DNA of 64,000 nucleotides from contig NZ_MUFV01000001.1 of assembly GCF_002017875.1 (NCBI RefSeq), forward strand, positions 2,692,501-2,756,500, given 5' to 3'. The translations under genes were made by a program, and so were the position numbers. The stretch is from Deinococcus sp. LM3. Lineage in GTDB: Bacteria > Deinococcota > Deinococci > Deinococcales > Deinococcaceae. A model generated the notes under the pieces. The model ran no database searches. It was not told where the DNA came from and saw only the letters and a program-made list of their open reading frames with translations. Shown one piece after another: positions 43,362 to 51,995 of this stretch. Position 1 is the first letter of the stretch. Each line of letters starts with the position of its first letter.

Positions 43362-43646
43362 TCAGGGAGCCGGGCAGGGGTAGCCGCCCGTGACGGTCGT
43401 CTGCGTCTGCCGCACCACGTACTCGCCCGTCTGCGGACTGAACTGCACGTACTCGCGCTGCCAGCGGCAGAACAGGTGCCCGTCCCACCAGGACCGGTCA
43501 CTGTCGATCAGCCGCCAGCCGGTCCAGAAACTGTCGGTCATGGGCGTGACCATGCCCGTCCCCACGCCCGGCCCGGCCGCCACCGCAGCGGGCGAGCCGG
43601 TCAGGGCCACGCCGACCATCAACAGATTCAGAACGAGTTTCTTCAT
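43362..43646 (-). CDS. Small secreted hypothetical protein
   Basis: 94 residues with a Sec signal peptide (MKKLVLNLLMVGVALTGSPA, cleavage near 24). The mature part is Trp/Tyr/Gln-rich (SDRSWWDGHLFCRWQREYVQ) with two cysteines (HLFC, YPC) that could pair. No family recognised. GGGGTGATCC precedes the ATG as a weak ribosome site. Confidence 0.5.
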   Translation of the reverse strand: MKKLVLNLLMVGVALTGSPAAVAAGPGVGTGMVTPMTDSFWTGWRLIDSDRSWWDGHLFCRWQREYVQFSPQTGEYVVRQTQTTVTGGYPCPAP

Positions 43647-43898
43647 GGATCACCCCGGCAGGACCTGGCCCTGCAAATGAACGTCCCGGCACGCCGGAAC
43701 CGCCGAATTCTGCACCTGAACGCACCACTGAACTGAACTACTTGCTGAACTGAACCCCTGGAGTGTAGGGCGGTCCCCGCCACGACTCAAGCGGATGGCC
43801 GTCCACGCCCCGCTCAGGCAGACGAGAACCGGGCCCCAACCGCAGGGTGCGGCGAGGCCCGGTTCGGAGGGCGGGTCAGGTGGCCCGCCCGGTGCGGG

Positions 43899-44061
43899 TT
43901 ATACGGATTCCGTCTGTTTCGCTGACAACCCGGAACATCACCGCCCCTGCCAGCTCCACGCCCGGAGGGGCGTTTCTCTCCTACTCTGCGGGGCAGCTCT
44001 ACGAGTCGCATCCGCTCGGATTGAACGGTCTTTGCCGCCCATTCAATCGGAGTCCGTATTA
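43899..44061 (-). repeat. TNA palindromic element, copy 9 (long variant, TTA flanks)
   Basis: 163-bp copy bounded by TTA (43899-43901) and TTA (44059-44061): a third version of the duplicated triplet. It has the extra CGACTCGTAGAGCT-like insertion shared with copy 1, and hairpin B is broken, so it is old. Before the IS entered two bases away, its right TTA was the TAA stop of cdd. The rest of the 43647-44063 gap holds nothing else evident. Confidence 0.8.
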
Positions 44062-44063
44062 CT

Positions 44064-45389
44064 CAATGGTGCGGACACTTTCAAAAGGTGCAAGGAAGAG
44101 GTCTCCTGTACGGTGAAGTTGAAACGACACCACCGAAAGGAGACCTGACCCATGTTACCCCTGCTGCTGCTCTTCCTCGGACTCCCAGCCCACCAGACCC
44201 GCTTCTTCGCTCACCTCATTCCCCTCTGGCAAGCCATTCCAGGCCGGGTCAACGCCAGGAACTTCAGCCGCTACAGCGAGTGGGACGAGCGCACCTTCCG
44301 CCGATGGATGCACAAGACGCTGCCCTGGGATGAACTCCACTGGGGACTGGTGCGACTCCTGATTCGCTGGGGGGTCCTCGGTTCACGGTTCATCCTGGCC
44401 ATCGACGCCAGTTTCATCCCCAAGTCAGGCAAGAAGACCGAAGGGCTCGGGGCGTTCTGGAACGGCTCGCAGAGCCGTTCCGACACCGGACTGGAGTTGT
44501 CCTGCCTGGCCCTGATCAGCCTCACCGGCCAGCATGCCTTCCCGCTGGACATCCGTCAGACCCGGCCCAAACAGGACCGGGCAGATCGCCTCGAACAGTA
44601 TCTGGAGCAACTGAAAGACGTCTTCACCCAGCGACGCGCTTGGCTGTCCGGCCATCTGCGCGCGGTCGTGGCTGACGGCCAGTACGCCAAGAAGATGTTC
44701 ATGGACGCCGTCCATGCCGAGAAGATCGCTTTCGTCACCAAGCTCCAGTCGAATGCCAACCTGCTCTACCCGTTCACTGGCGCGCATCCCACACGCCGGG
44801 GTGCCCGGCGGAAGTGGGGTGGCAAGGTCGATTTCAAAGATTGGAGCGGGTGGCAGAGCGTTCCGGGTGACGCTCAGGAGCGGGTGTGGACGCGGGTGGT
44901 GTGGGCCCCTCACTTCGGCCGCTTTCTGCGGGTGGTGGTGATCGAGCGTCTTGATCGGAAGGGTCAGGTGAAGGCCCATGTGGTGCTGTGCAGCACGGAC
45001 ACGACCATGCCGGCACAGGAGATCCGGGCGCTGTACAGCGCCCGGTTCCAGCTGGAGTTCGTCTTCCGTGATGCCAAGCAGTTCGCGGGGCTGACGACCT
45101 GCCAGCTCCGGTCGACGACGGGGCTGGAGAATCACTGGAACGCCGCGTGTTTTGCGCTTTCGTTGGGTCGTGCGGAGTACCTACTGGAGCGGTCTGCCCG
45201 TACGGGCAGACCGGCTGATGTGGTGCCGTTTTCGTACGAGGACGTGAAGCGGCGCGCGTTTAACCGGCTGTTCGCCTCGCGAATTCTGGCCAATCTGGGT
45301 CTTTCACGGCGATTCGTTGAATTGGAGGAACATCCGTCCAGGCCGCTGGATCTCGGCGTCAAAGCTGCTTGAACCTGTCCGCACCATTG
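44064..45389 (+). mobile_element. Complete IS4-family insertion sequence, 1326 bp
   Basis: Terminal inverted repeats CAATGGTGCGGACA (44064-44077) and TGTCCGCACCATTG (45376-45389) are perfect over 14 bp. ATTACT is directly repeated outside (44058-44063 and 45390-45395), a 6-bp target duplication. One intact transposase gene fills it. Perfect ends, an intact gene and an exact duplication point to recent, probably still active, insertion. Confidence 0.92.
44152..45372 (+). CDS. IS4-family DDE transposase
   Basis: 406 residues, the usual size. Catalytic residues: Asp in FILAIDASFIPKSGKKTEG (~85), Asp in RAVVADGQYAKKMF (~164), and the Y-(2)-R-(3)-E-(6)-K signature YSARFQLEFVFRDAKQF (~294-310) that defines the IS4 family. 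A GAAAGGAGACC ribosome site precedes the ATG. No frameshift or stop interrupts it. It transposes the surrounding 1326-bp element by cut and paste. Confidence 0.94.
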   Translation: MLPLLLLFLGLPAHQTRFFAHLIPLWQAIPGRVNARNFSRYSEWDERTFRRWMHKTLPWDELHWGLVRLLIRWGVLGSRFILAIDASFIPKSGKKTEGLGAFWNGSQSRSDTGLELSCLALISLTGQHAFPLDIRQTRPKQDRADRLEQYLEQLKDVFTQRRAWLSGHLRAVVADGQYAKKMFMDAVHAEKIAFVTKLQSNANLLYPFTGAHPTRRGARRKWGGKVDFKDWSGWQSVPGDAQERVWTRVVWAPHFGRFLRVVVIERLDRKGQVKAHVVLCSTDTTMPAQEIRALYSARFQLEFVFRDAKQFAGLTTCQLRSTTGLENHWNAACFALSLGRAEYLLERSARTGRPADVVPFSYEDVKRRAFNRLFASRILANLGLSRRFVELEEHPSRPLDLGVKAA

Positions 45390-45390
45390 A

Positions 45391-45849
45391 TTACTCGGTG
45401 CCGACCGGGTGCCCGTCGTCGCGGTGTTCGAGGCGGAAACCGTGCGGCAGGAAGTCCTTCACGTACCCGCTGATGATGTCGCCGTGCTGGTTGACGCATA
45501 CCACGCGGGCGTCCGGGGCGAACTCGAACAGCACCTGACGGCACGCGCCGCAGGGACTGGCGGGCGGAGTGGCTTCCGAGTACACGACGATATCGGTGAA
45601 GTCGCGCCGGCCGGCGGTGGCCATGGCCTGCACGGCGCTCTGCTCGGCGCAGCGGCCCAGGCCGTAGCTGGCGTTCTCGACGTTCGCGCCGAAGTACACC
45701 TGCCCGTCGGTGGTGCGCAGGGAGGCGCCCACATGGAAGCGGCTGTACGGGGCGTAGGCCTGCTTGAACGCGGCCCTGGCGCCCTCCAGCAGTTGCGGGT
45801 CGGGGGTCAGGTTCAGGGCGTTGCTGTCGGTGGGTCGGGGGTCAGTCAT
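45391..45849 (-). CDS. cdd: Cytidine deaminase
   Basis: 152 residues, deaminating cytidine and deoxycytidine in pyrimidine salvage. Zinc site: GRCAEQSAVQAM (Cys and catalytic Glu) and PPASPCGACRQVLFEF (two Cys). It is a tetrameric-type small CDA with a ~15-residue N-terminal extension. It overlaps the CNNM gene by eight bases, so the two are coupled. Its TAA stop lies in the target duplication of the IS and was formerly the edge of a TNA element; the reading frame is undamaged. Confidence 0.95.
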   Translation of the reverse strand: MTDPRPTDSNALNLTPDPQLLEGARAAFKQAYAPYSRFHVGASLRTTDGQVYFGANVENASYGLGRCAEQSAVQAMATAGRRDFTDIVVYSEATPPASPCGACRQVLFEFAPDARVVCVNQHGDIISGYVKDFLPHGFRLEHRDDGHPVGTE

Positions 45850-47179
45850 GGTGGGCTTCCTCTGGGTCCAGGGGGGAGTGGTGTGGGGCGCGTTCCACGC
45901 GGACGCGGATGACGCGGCGCTGGTCGGCGTTCTCGACCGTGAAGGCCCAGCCTTCGTGCACGAAGCTCTGGCCCGCTTCCGGGATGTCGCCGAAGTGGCT
46001 GGTCATGAAGCCGCTCAGGGTGTCGAATTCGCCCTCGCCGTCTTCGAGGTTGCTGCCCAGGTGTTCCTCGACCTCACCGACGGTGAGGCTGGCGTCCATC
46101 AGGTACATGCCCTCGCCGAGCACCTCGATCATGGGCAGTTCGTCCTCGTCGGTCTCGTCGTAGATCTCGCCGACGATCTCCTCGAGGGCGTCTTCCAGCG
46201 TGACGAGGCCGGTCGTGCCGCCGAACTCGTCCACGACGATGCTCATGTGGCTCTTCTTGTCGCGCATCTTGGCGAGCAGGTCTTTGATCTTCATGCCTTC
46301 GGGCACGAAGTACACGGGGCGCATGATGTCCGCGATGACCGCGTGGTCGAGTTCGTCCAGGTGCCGGAGCATGTCGCCGGTGTGCGCGATGCCCACGATG
46401 TTGTCCGCGTTGTCCTGGAAGACCGGCACGCGCGAGTACCCGTGTTCGGCGTTCACTTCCAGGAGGCGGCGCAGCGGCGAGGCGCCGTCCACGACGATCA
46501 TGTCCACGCGGGGCGTCATGACCTCGCGGGTGGTGGTGTCGGACAGGTCGAACACGTTGTACACGAGTTCCTTCTCGCTGTCTTCCAGCACGCCTTCCTG
46601 GCTGGAGGCGCCCACGATCATGCGGATCTCCTCCTCGGAGTACGCCGCGTGATGGCCGGCGACGCCGCGCAGGCCGAACAGTCGCACCACGCCGTTGCCC
46701 ATGGCGTTCAGACCCCGGATGGCGTACTGGAAGACGGCCGTGAAGATCAGCAGCGGCCGGATGACGATCAGACTGACCTGCTCGCTGCGTTGCAGGGCCC
46801 AGCTTTTCGGCGCCAGCTCCCCGAACACGATGTGCAGGATGGTGCTGATCGCGAAGGCCACGCCGAACGAGATGGCCGTGATCTGCGCCTCGCTGAACTG
46901 CCCTTCCGGGAACAGGGGGTGCAGCAGGTGCTCGATGGCCGGCTCGGCCACGAACCCGATGGCGAGGCTGGCCATGGTGATGCCCAGCTGGGTCGCGGCG
47001 ATGTACAGGTCGAGGTTCTGCAGGGCGCGCTGCGCGGCGCGGGCGGTGGCGTTGCCCTCGTCGGCCAGCTGGTCGATGCGGGTGCGGCGCACACTGACCA
47101 GCGCGAATTCGGCGGCGACGAAGAAGCCGTTCATCAGCACCAGGAAGAACAGGGCGAGGATGCCAAACAGGTCATTCAT
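45842..47179 (-). CDS. CNNM/CorC-family transporter (DUF21-CBS-CorC_HlyC)
   Basis: 445 residues. The DUF21 membrane domain (1-~190: FGILALFFLVLMNGFFVAAE, IVFGELAPKSWAL) is followed by a CBS pair (TREVMTPRVDMIVVDGASPL, VPVFQDNADNIVGIAH, DEFGGTTGLVTLEDALEEIV) and a C-terminal CorC_HlyC domain. These proteins export or sense Mg2+ or related divalent ions. The ATG at 47179 gives the expected N-terminus. A 5' leader with an internal terminator hairpin precedes it, suggesting attenuation. Confidence 0.9.
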   Translation of the reverse strand: MNDLFGILALFFLVLMNGFFVAAEFALVSVRRTRIDQLADEGNATARAAQRALQNLDLYIAATQLGITMASLAIGFVAEPAIEHLLHPLFPEGQFSEAQITAISFGVAFAISTILHIVFGELAPKSWALQRSEQVSLIVIRPLLIFTAVFQYAIRGLNAMGNGVVRLFGLRGVAGHHAAYSEEEIRMIVGASSQEGVLEDSEKELVYNVFDLSDTTTREVMTPRVDMIVVDGASPLRRLLEVNAEHGYSRVPVFQDNADNIVGIAHTGDMLRHLDELDHAVIADIMRPVYFVPEGMKIKDLLAKMRDKKSHMSIVVDEFGGTTGLVTLEDALEEIVGEIYDETDEDELPMIEVLGEGMYLMDASLTVGEVEEHLGSNLEDGEGEFDTLSGFMTSHFGDIPEAGQSFVHEGWAFTVENADQRRVIRVRVERAPHHSPLDPEEAHHD

Positions 47180-47290
47180 GAATGGACGCGCTCCATTGTT
47201 CGCGTCCCGGTCATCCGCGAGGCACATGCTGCCCGGCCACGCCCGCTGGGAGTGGTCCGTCGGTGTCCGGTGGTGGTCGCGACGCCACAG

Positions 47291-47362
47291 CAAAAAGCCG
47301 CCCTCAGGCGGAATTCACCGGGCGTCGAGGAAGAGCCAGAACTGGGAGGCTCCATAGCAGAG
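47291..47362 (-). promoter_or_regulatory. Leader with terminator hairpin in front of the CNNM gene
   Basis: On the minus strand CCGCCTGAGGGCGGCTTTTT (47291-47311) is a textbook intrinsic terminator, yet it lies 112 bases before the start codon with no gene upstream to end. An extended -10, TGTTACACT, lies near 47370-47378. The ~65-nt leader between them contains GAGCC/GGCTC that could form another stem and a short ATG frame. This is a transcription attenuator or small riboswitch candidate. No M-box or yybP-ykoY core was recognised. Confidence 0.5.
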
Positions 47363-47539
47363 CGGAGTGTAACACACCCGCCCCGCCCGGCACGGCAGTG
47401 TCTGTCAGGCGGTGACGCCCTGGCCGCGCGGCGCACTCCGGGCCGGCGCGCTAGGCTGGGGCCGACCACACACATCCCGTTCGGCGGCCGACCTGACGAC
47501 CCCGAGCGCCTCATCCCCCTTTTTTCGGAGGTTTCCATC

Positions 47540-48559
47540 ATGACCCAGCCCAACGTGACCAGCACCCTGCCAGGCACCTACCGCGCCCTGCGCGCCGAGA
47601 AGACCGACAGCGGCGTTCAGGTCAGCCTCCAGACCCTGCCGCTGAGTGCCCTGCCCGACGGCGACGTGACCGTGCAGGTCACGCATTCCAGCCTGAACTA
47701 CAAGGACGGACTGGCCGTGTCCGGGCGGCCCGGCGTGCTGCGCTCGTACCCCATGACGCCCGGCATCGACCTGGCCGGCACGGTGCTGGAGGACCGCACG
47801 GGCCGCTGGCAGCCGGGGCAGGGCGTGATCCTGACCGGCTGGGGCATCGGCGAGCGGCAGGACGGCGGGTACGCCACCCTGGCCCGCGCGAAGGCCGACT
47901 GGCTGGTCGTGCAGCCGCCCGGCACCGACGCCCGCTGGGCCATGAGTGTCGGCACGGCCGGGTTCACGGCCATGCTGGCCGTCATGGCCCTCGAGGACCA
48001 CGGCGTGACCCCCGGCGACGGCGAGGTCCTCGTGACCGGCGCGGCCGGCGGGGTGGGCAGCACCGCCGTGGCCCTGCTGGCCGCCGCCGGGCACACCGTG
48101 GTCGCCAGCACGGGCCGCGCGCAGGAGGAAGCGTACCTGCTGGGCCTGGGCGCCAGCCGCGTCATCGGCCGCGACGAACTCACGGCCCTGAACCGCCCAC
48201 TCGAGAAGGAACGCTGGGCGGGCGTGGTGGACAGCGTGGGCGGCGCGACCCTGGCCGGCGCGTACGCCTCGACCCGCACGCACGGTGCGCTGGCCGTGTG
48301 CGGACTGGCGGGCGGCAGTGACCTGAACGCCAGCGTGTTCCCGCTGATCCTGCGCGGCGTGAACCTGCTGGGCATCGACAGTGTCACCTGCCCCGCCCCG
48401 CGCCGCGAGGCCGCCTGGACCCGGCTGGCCCGCGACCTGGGCGCCGGGAAGCTGGAGGCCGTCACGCAGGAGCGCGCCCTGAGCGACCTCCCCACCCTGG
48501 CCGGGCAGATCCTGGCCGGTCAGGTACGCGGCCGCACCGTCATCGACGTGACCCGCTGA
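47540..48559 (+). CDS. YhdH/AcuI-type quinone oxidoreductase (acrylyl-CoA reductase-like)
   Basis: 339 residues of the zinc-independent MDR superfamily. LNYKDGLAVSGRPGVLRSYP, GIDLAGTVLED and GEVLVTGAAGGVGSTAVALL (NADPH site) are typical of YhdH/AcuI, which reduce acryloyl-CoA with NADPH. No zinc ligands are present. A CGGAGG ribosome site precedes the ATG. It is divergent from the CNNM gene, and its stop is followed by a 12-unit heptamer array. Confidence 0.88.
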   Translation: MTQPNVTSTLPGTYRALRAEKTDSGVQVSLQTLPLSALPDGDVTVQVTHSSLNYKDGLAVSGRPGVLRSYPMTPGIDLAGTVLEDRTGRWQPGQGVILTGWGIGERQDGGYATLARAKADWLVVQPPGTDARWAMSVGTAGFTAMLAVMALEDHGVTPGDGEVLVTGAAGGVGSTAVALLAAAGHTVVASTGRAQEEAYLLGLGASRVIGRDELTALNRPLEKERWAGVVDSVGGATLAGAYASTRTHGALAVCGLAGGSDLNASVFPLILRGVNLLGIDSVTCPAPRREAAWTRLARDLGAGKLEAVTQERALSDLPTLAGQILAGQVRGRTVIDVTR

Positions 48560-48608
48560 CTTCACGGCGCTGACGCAGGATGGGCGGCCCCGCGCAGGTG
48601 GGGCCGCC

Positions 48609-48692
48609 CATCAACCATCAACCATCAACCATCAACCATCAACCATCAACCATCAACCATCAACCATCAACCATCAACCATCAACCATCAAC
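48609..48692. repeat. 12 tandem copies of CATCAAC (copy B)
   Basis: Exactly 84 bases, 12 perfect heptamers, in one orientation. It lies between convergent genes. The last unit contributes the TGA stop (48688-48690) of the minus-strand subtilase gene: CGT TGA TGG. Perfect units mean slippage should make copy number variable. Confidence 0.92.
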
Positions 48693-50835
48693 GGGGCTGC
48701 AGGTCGCCCAGGTCCACGCTGGGCTGGCTGGTGGACAGCGTGACGCTGCGTTCGTCGCGTCGTTCGCCGCTCTCGCCGTAGATGCCGTTGCCGTTGGTGT
48801 CCTCGCCGGCGGTGGCGCGGTAGGTGCCGTCGCCCAGCCACGCCTGGAAGCGGCCCAAGGTGTCCAGGGCAGGCTGGAAGGTGTGGCCACGGGCGTCCTG
48901 CAGGCGCAGGCCGAAGCGGTCGCTGACGGCGGGGGCATTCAGGGCGGCGGCGGCGTTGATCAGGCCGTACCCGAACTGGTCGTCGCGGCCGGCCGCGCCG
49001 AGGTCGGTGGCGGTGGCGTTCAGGCGCGCCAGGGTGCTGGCGGCGTCGGTGGTGACGCCCTTGGCGAGCAGCAGCGCGGCGAGCGCGGCGACCTGCGGGC
49101 TGGCCTGACTGGTGCCGACCTCGGCTTCGTAGTTGGGTTCGTCCTGAATGTAGTCCCAGCTGGTCGAGAGGATCACGTCCGGGAAGTCCTGGCCGTTCAG
49201 GGTGGCGCCGTTGAAGGTGGTGCGGGTGAAGGGGTCGCTGCCGCCGGGCGCGGCGAGCTGCACCTGCGGGTAGGCGTTACTGAAGGTCGAGCGGATGGGG
49301 GCGCTGCCGCCGGAGAGGCTGACGCTGCCGACCGCGACGGCCCCGTCGCAGGCGGCGGGGTAGTAGGGGGTGGTGCCGTAGCCGTTGCCGGCGGCGGCGA
49401 TCACGAGCGCGCCGGCGTTGCGGGCGTCCGTGACGGCCTCGCACATGGCCTGCGCGTTGGCGGCGCTGACGGCCCCGCCGAGGCTGAGGTTGATGACCTG
49501 CGCCGCGTGGGGGGTGCGGATCATGACGCCGTTCAGTTCGGTGGGCAGCCCGGCGGCGTAGCGGATGGCGGTGGCCACGTCGGATTCGGTGGCGTTGCCG
49601 CTGGCGTCGATGACGCGGATGGGCAGCACCTTGACGTTCGCGGTGTGCGTGGCGCCGACCACGCCGGTCGCGCTGCACCCGGCGCAGCTGGCGGCGTTCG
49701 TGCCCCAGCGGGCCGCGATGATGCCGGTCACGTGCGTGCCGTGACTGCCGGTGGTGCGGCCCTGGACGGACGGGTCGGTGGGGTCGGTGTCCGGGCCGTC
49801 GCCGTCGCCGTTGCCGGGGTCCGTGATGAGGTCGATGGCCCCCTCGGCGGACGTCCACAGTTGCCCCTGCAGGTCCGGATGGTCGAAACGGACGCCGGTG
49901 TCGATGACGGCCACCGTGACCGGGCGGGTGTACGCGCCGCCCTCCATGTCGCGCCACACGGCGCCGTAGCCGGTCAGCGGGTATGCCCACTGCAGCCCGG
50001 CGAACTGGTCGGTCGGCACGACGGCCGTGGCGGTCGCCTGGGTGCGCAGGATCACGTCGGGAATGGCGTACTCGACAGCCGGGTCGGCGCGCAGGGCGCT
50101 CAGGGCGGCCGGGACGTCCTGCACGCGCAGGGCGGCGCTGCGGCTGCCGAGGGCGCGGGAGGCCTGGACCGGCACGCCGGCGCCGCGCAGGGTGGTGGCG
50201 GCCTGCTGCGCGGTCAGGGCCGCGCTGCGGGCGGCGGCCTGTGCAGGGTCGGCCTGTGCCGCGCTGCCCTGGACGGTCAGGCTGGCGCGGTACTTGACGA
50301 TCACGCCGGCGGCGTCCGGCTGGCTGTCGGGGGTCACGGAGGGGCGGCCGGTCTGCACGCCCTGCCCCTGAACGGCGGGAGCATTGACGCGCCCGCTCAG
50401 GCTGAATTGCGCGGCCGTGACGGTCCAGACGGTCTGGCCGCTCTGCGCGGCGCTGCCGCTGCCGGAGGTCCAGTTCAGGGTGACGGCGCCACTCAGGGTG
50501 GTCTGGTCGGCTTTCAGGGGGGTGGCGGCGGCCCGGTCGGCGGTGACGGTCAGTGCCACGTTCCCCTGCCCGCCCTGCGCCGAGAGTTTCAGCCAGTCCG
50601 GGAAGTCCGTGACCGACCAGCGGCCCCCGAACGGAACGTCCAGGGTCACGGCCGTCTGCTGACCCAGGTTCACGGTCTGCATGGTCAGGGTGGCCGGGCC
50701 GGTCACGGGCGGCTGCGTGACGGGCGGCTGCGTGGCTGGTGGTTCCGTGACCGGCGGGGTGGGCGTCAGGTCGCAGGCGCTCAGGGCCAGGGCCGCCGAC
50801 AGCAGCCAGGCCAGATGGGTGGGGGTGCGGTGCAT
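48688..50835 (-). CDS. Secreted subtilisin-family (S8) serine protease, lipoprotein
   Basis: 715 residues. A signal peptide with lipobox ALALSACDL (Cys ~21) leads to a Thr/Pro-rich spacer (PPVTEPPATQPPVTQ), a beta domain, and an inhibitor-like propeptide segment (AGVIVKYRASLTV, VQDVPAALSALRADPAVEYA). The catalytic triad is Asp in VAVIDTGVRFDHPDL (~309), His in TGSHGTHVTGIIAA (~368) and Ser in VGTSQASPQVAALA (~574; GTSQASP instead of GTSMASP). Near the C-terminus GEDTNGNGIYGESGE resembles a calcium-binding loop. The stop codon is formed by the heptamer array. Confidence 0.92.
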   Translation of the reverse strand: MHRTPTHLAWLLSAALALSACDLTPTPPVTEPPATQPPVTQPPVTGPATLTMQTVNLGQQTAVTLDVPFGGRWSVTDFPDWLKLSAQGGQGNVALTVTADRAAATPLKADQTTLSGAVTLNWTSGSGSAAQSGQTVWTVTAAQFSLSGRVNAPAVQGQGVQTGRPSVTPDSQPDAAGVIVKYRASLTVQGSAAQADPAQAAARSAALTAQQAATTLRGAGVPVQASRALGSRSAALRVQDVPAALSALRADPAVEYAIPDVILRTQATATAVVPTDQFAGLQWAYPLTGYGAVWRDMEGGAYTRPVTVAVIDTGVRFDHPDLQGQLWTSAEGAIDLITDPGNGDGDGPDTDPTDPSVQGRTTGSHGTHVTGIIAARWGTNAASCAGCSATGVVGATHTANVKVLPIRVIDASGNATESDVATAIRYAAGLPTELNGVMIRTPHAAQVINLSLGGAVSAANAQAMCEAVTDARNAGALVIAAAGNGYGTTPYYPAACDGAVAVGSVSLSGGSAPIRSTFSNAYPQVQLAAPGGSDPFTRTTFNGATLNGQDFPDVILSTSWDYIQDEPNYEAEVGTSQASPQVAALAALLLAKGVTTDAASTLARLNATATDLGAAGRDDQFGYGLINAAAALNAPAVSDRFGLRLQDARGHTFQPALDTLGRFQAWLGDGTYRATAGEDTNGNGIYGESGERRDERSVTLSTSQPSVDLGDLQPR

Positions 50836-50961
50836 GGTCCCCACAGCATGGCGTACCGGAGCTGACGGCGCATGAACCCGCCCCCTGCCCCCGGTCGGGG
50901 GTTCCGGGGGGGCCGTTCCGTTTCGCTGCGCCGGGCAAGGGCAGCGCAAAAGGGTGGCACA

Positions 50962-51483
50962 ATGGCGCGCGTGCCAAGCGGACGTGTTCACAACCTCATC
51001 AATATCGCGGCGTACAGCGTGCTGGCGGCGGGGGCGCTGGTCGCCACCCGGCAGGACCTGCTGAGCGTCACGCCGGCCCAGGGTCTGAATTTCACGCTGG
51101 CCTTCGCGGCCGGGACGTTCCTGCTCTCGCCGGACCTGGATCTGGCCGAGGGCCGCGTGGACAGCAAACGCCACTGGGGGCTGCTGGGGTTCCTGTGGGT
51201 GCCGTACGGCATGATGTTCAGTCACCGGGGGCTGTCTCACACCTGGATTCTGGGGCCACTGACACGGCTGGCGTACCTGGGGGTGCTGATCGCGCTGGTG
51301 GTGGGGTTGCTGCGCTTCGTGCTGCCGGACCTGACCCTGCCGCCCGTGCCGCAGCTGAGTGCCGAGGTGCTCGCGCCGTTCGGGGTGGGGTACTACCTGA
51401 GTCAGTGGCTGCACCTGATCGCCGACGGGGTGCGGCCCGATCATGGCGTGCGGCGCGGGTACCGCAAACTGAAGCGCCGCTGA
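50962..51483 (+). CDS. DUF2227-like metal-binding membrane protein
   Basis: 173 residues. FLLSPDLDLAEGRVDSKRH and MMFSHRGLSHTWILGPLTRL, with WLHLIADGVRP later, are the conserved Asp/His clusters of the YdjM/DUF2227 family of predicted membrane-associated metal hydrolases. Three hydrophobic segments are present. A GTG nine bases downstream of the ATG (50971) is an alternative start because CACAAT then lies seven bases ahead. Substrate unknown. Confidence 0.75.
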   Translation: MARVPSGRVHNLINIAAYSVLAAGALVATRQDLLSVTPAQGLNFTLAFAAGTFLLSPDLDLAEGRVDSKRHWGLLGFLWVPYGMMFSHRGLSHTWILGPLTRLAYLGVLIALVVGLLRFVLPDLTLPPVPQLSAEVLAPFGVGYYLSQWLHLIADGVRPDHGVRRGYRKLKRR

Positions 51484-51597
51484 TTCCTGCCCGGGGCGGG
51501 GGAGGGGTGGGCCGCGCCTGATACACTGCGTTCAGACCGGTGGCTGGCGCGCGTGCATGATCATGCGTTCCGGGACCGCCGACTTCCGAGGTCAATC

Positions 51598-51822
51598 ATG
51601 ATTCTGAACCTGTTTGTTGTTCTGTTCGCGCTGGTGTGCGTGGCGCTGGTGTTCTTCGTTCTTCTGCAGGTGCCCAAGCAGGCGGGTCTGTCGGCCAGCA
51701 TGGCGTCCGGCGGTTCGCTGCTGGGCGGGCGTGGTGTCGAGGGGGGTCTGGTGCGGATCACCAGCGTGCTGGGCGGGCTGTTCATGCTGCTGGCGCTGCT
51801 GATCGGGTTCGTCTCGCGCTGA
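51598..51822 (+). CDS. secG: Preprotein translocase subunit SecG
   Basis: 74 residues with two membrane helices (LNLFVVLFALVCVALVFFVL and the C-terminal ITSVLGGLFMLLALLIG) around a Gly/Ser-rich loop (GGSLLGGRGVEGG), the SecG pattern. SecG assists SecYEG in protein export. A GAGG site precedes the ATG. An upstream TGATACACT (51519 region) is a likely extended -10. A CGCCGGG/CCCGGCG hairpin follows. Confidence 0.92.
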   Translation: MILNLFVVLFALVCVALVFFVLLQVPKQAGLSASMASGGSLLGGRGVEGGLVRITSVLGGLFMLLALLIGFVSR

Positions 51823-51849
51823 GGATGACGGCTGCCTGACGGCGGCCGG

Positions 51850-51883
51850 AACGCCGGGGGCCCTGTGGGTGCTTCCCGGCGTT
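51850..51883 (+). terminator. secG terminator
   Basis: AACGCCGGG (51850-51858) pairs with CCCGGCGTT (51875-51883), 27 bases after the stop. Confidence 0.7.
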
Positions 51884-51995
51884 TCTGCTGTCGGCACCCG
51901 GCTCGGTTGTACGTCGGTCTGTCGTTCTGACCCTGACGGCGACCCGCCTCATGAGGAATATTGACGTCCCGTATATCAGGACGAACAAGACTGCC

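Noticed and set aside
43899..45395. Composite transposon carrying cdd
   Set aside because: Only one IS copy is present and cdd lies outside its ends.
47180..47378. M-box or yybP-ykoY riboswitch before the CNNM gene
   Set aside because: Leader is too short and no conserved core was recognised; kept only as a generic attenuator candidate.
45764..48559. 931-codon plus-strand frame joined to the YhdH-like gene
   Set aside because: Only the last 339 codons show family motifs; the rest is antisense to cdd and the CNNM gene.
48609..48692. Possible CRISPR array
   Set aside because: Unit is 7 bases with no spacers.
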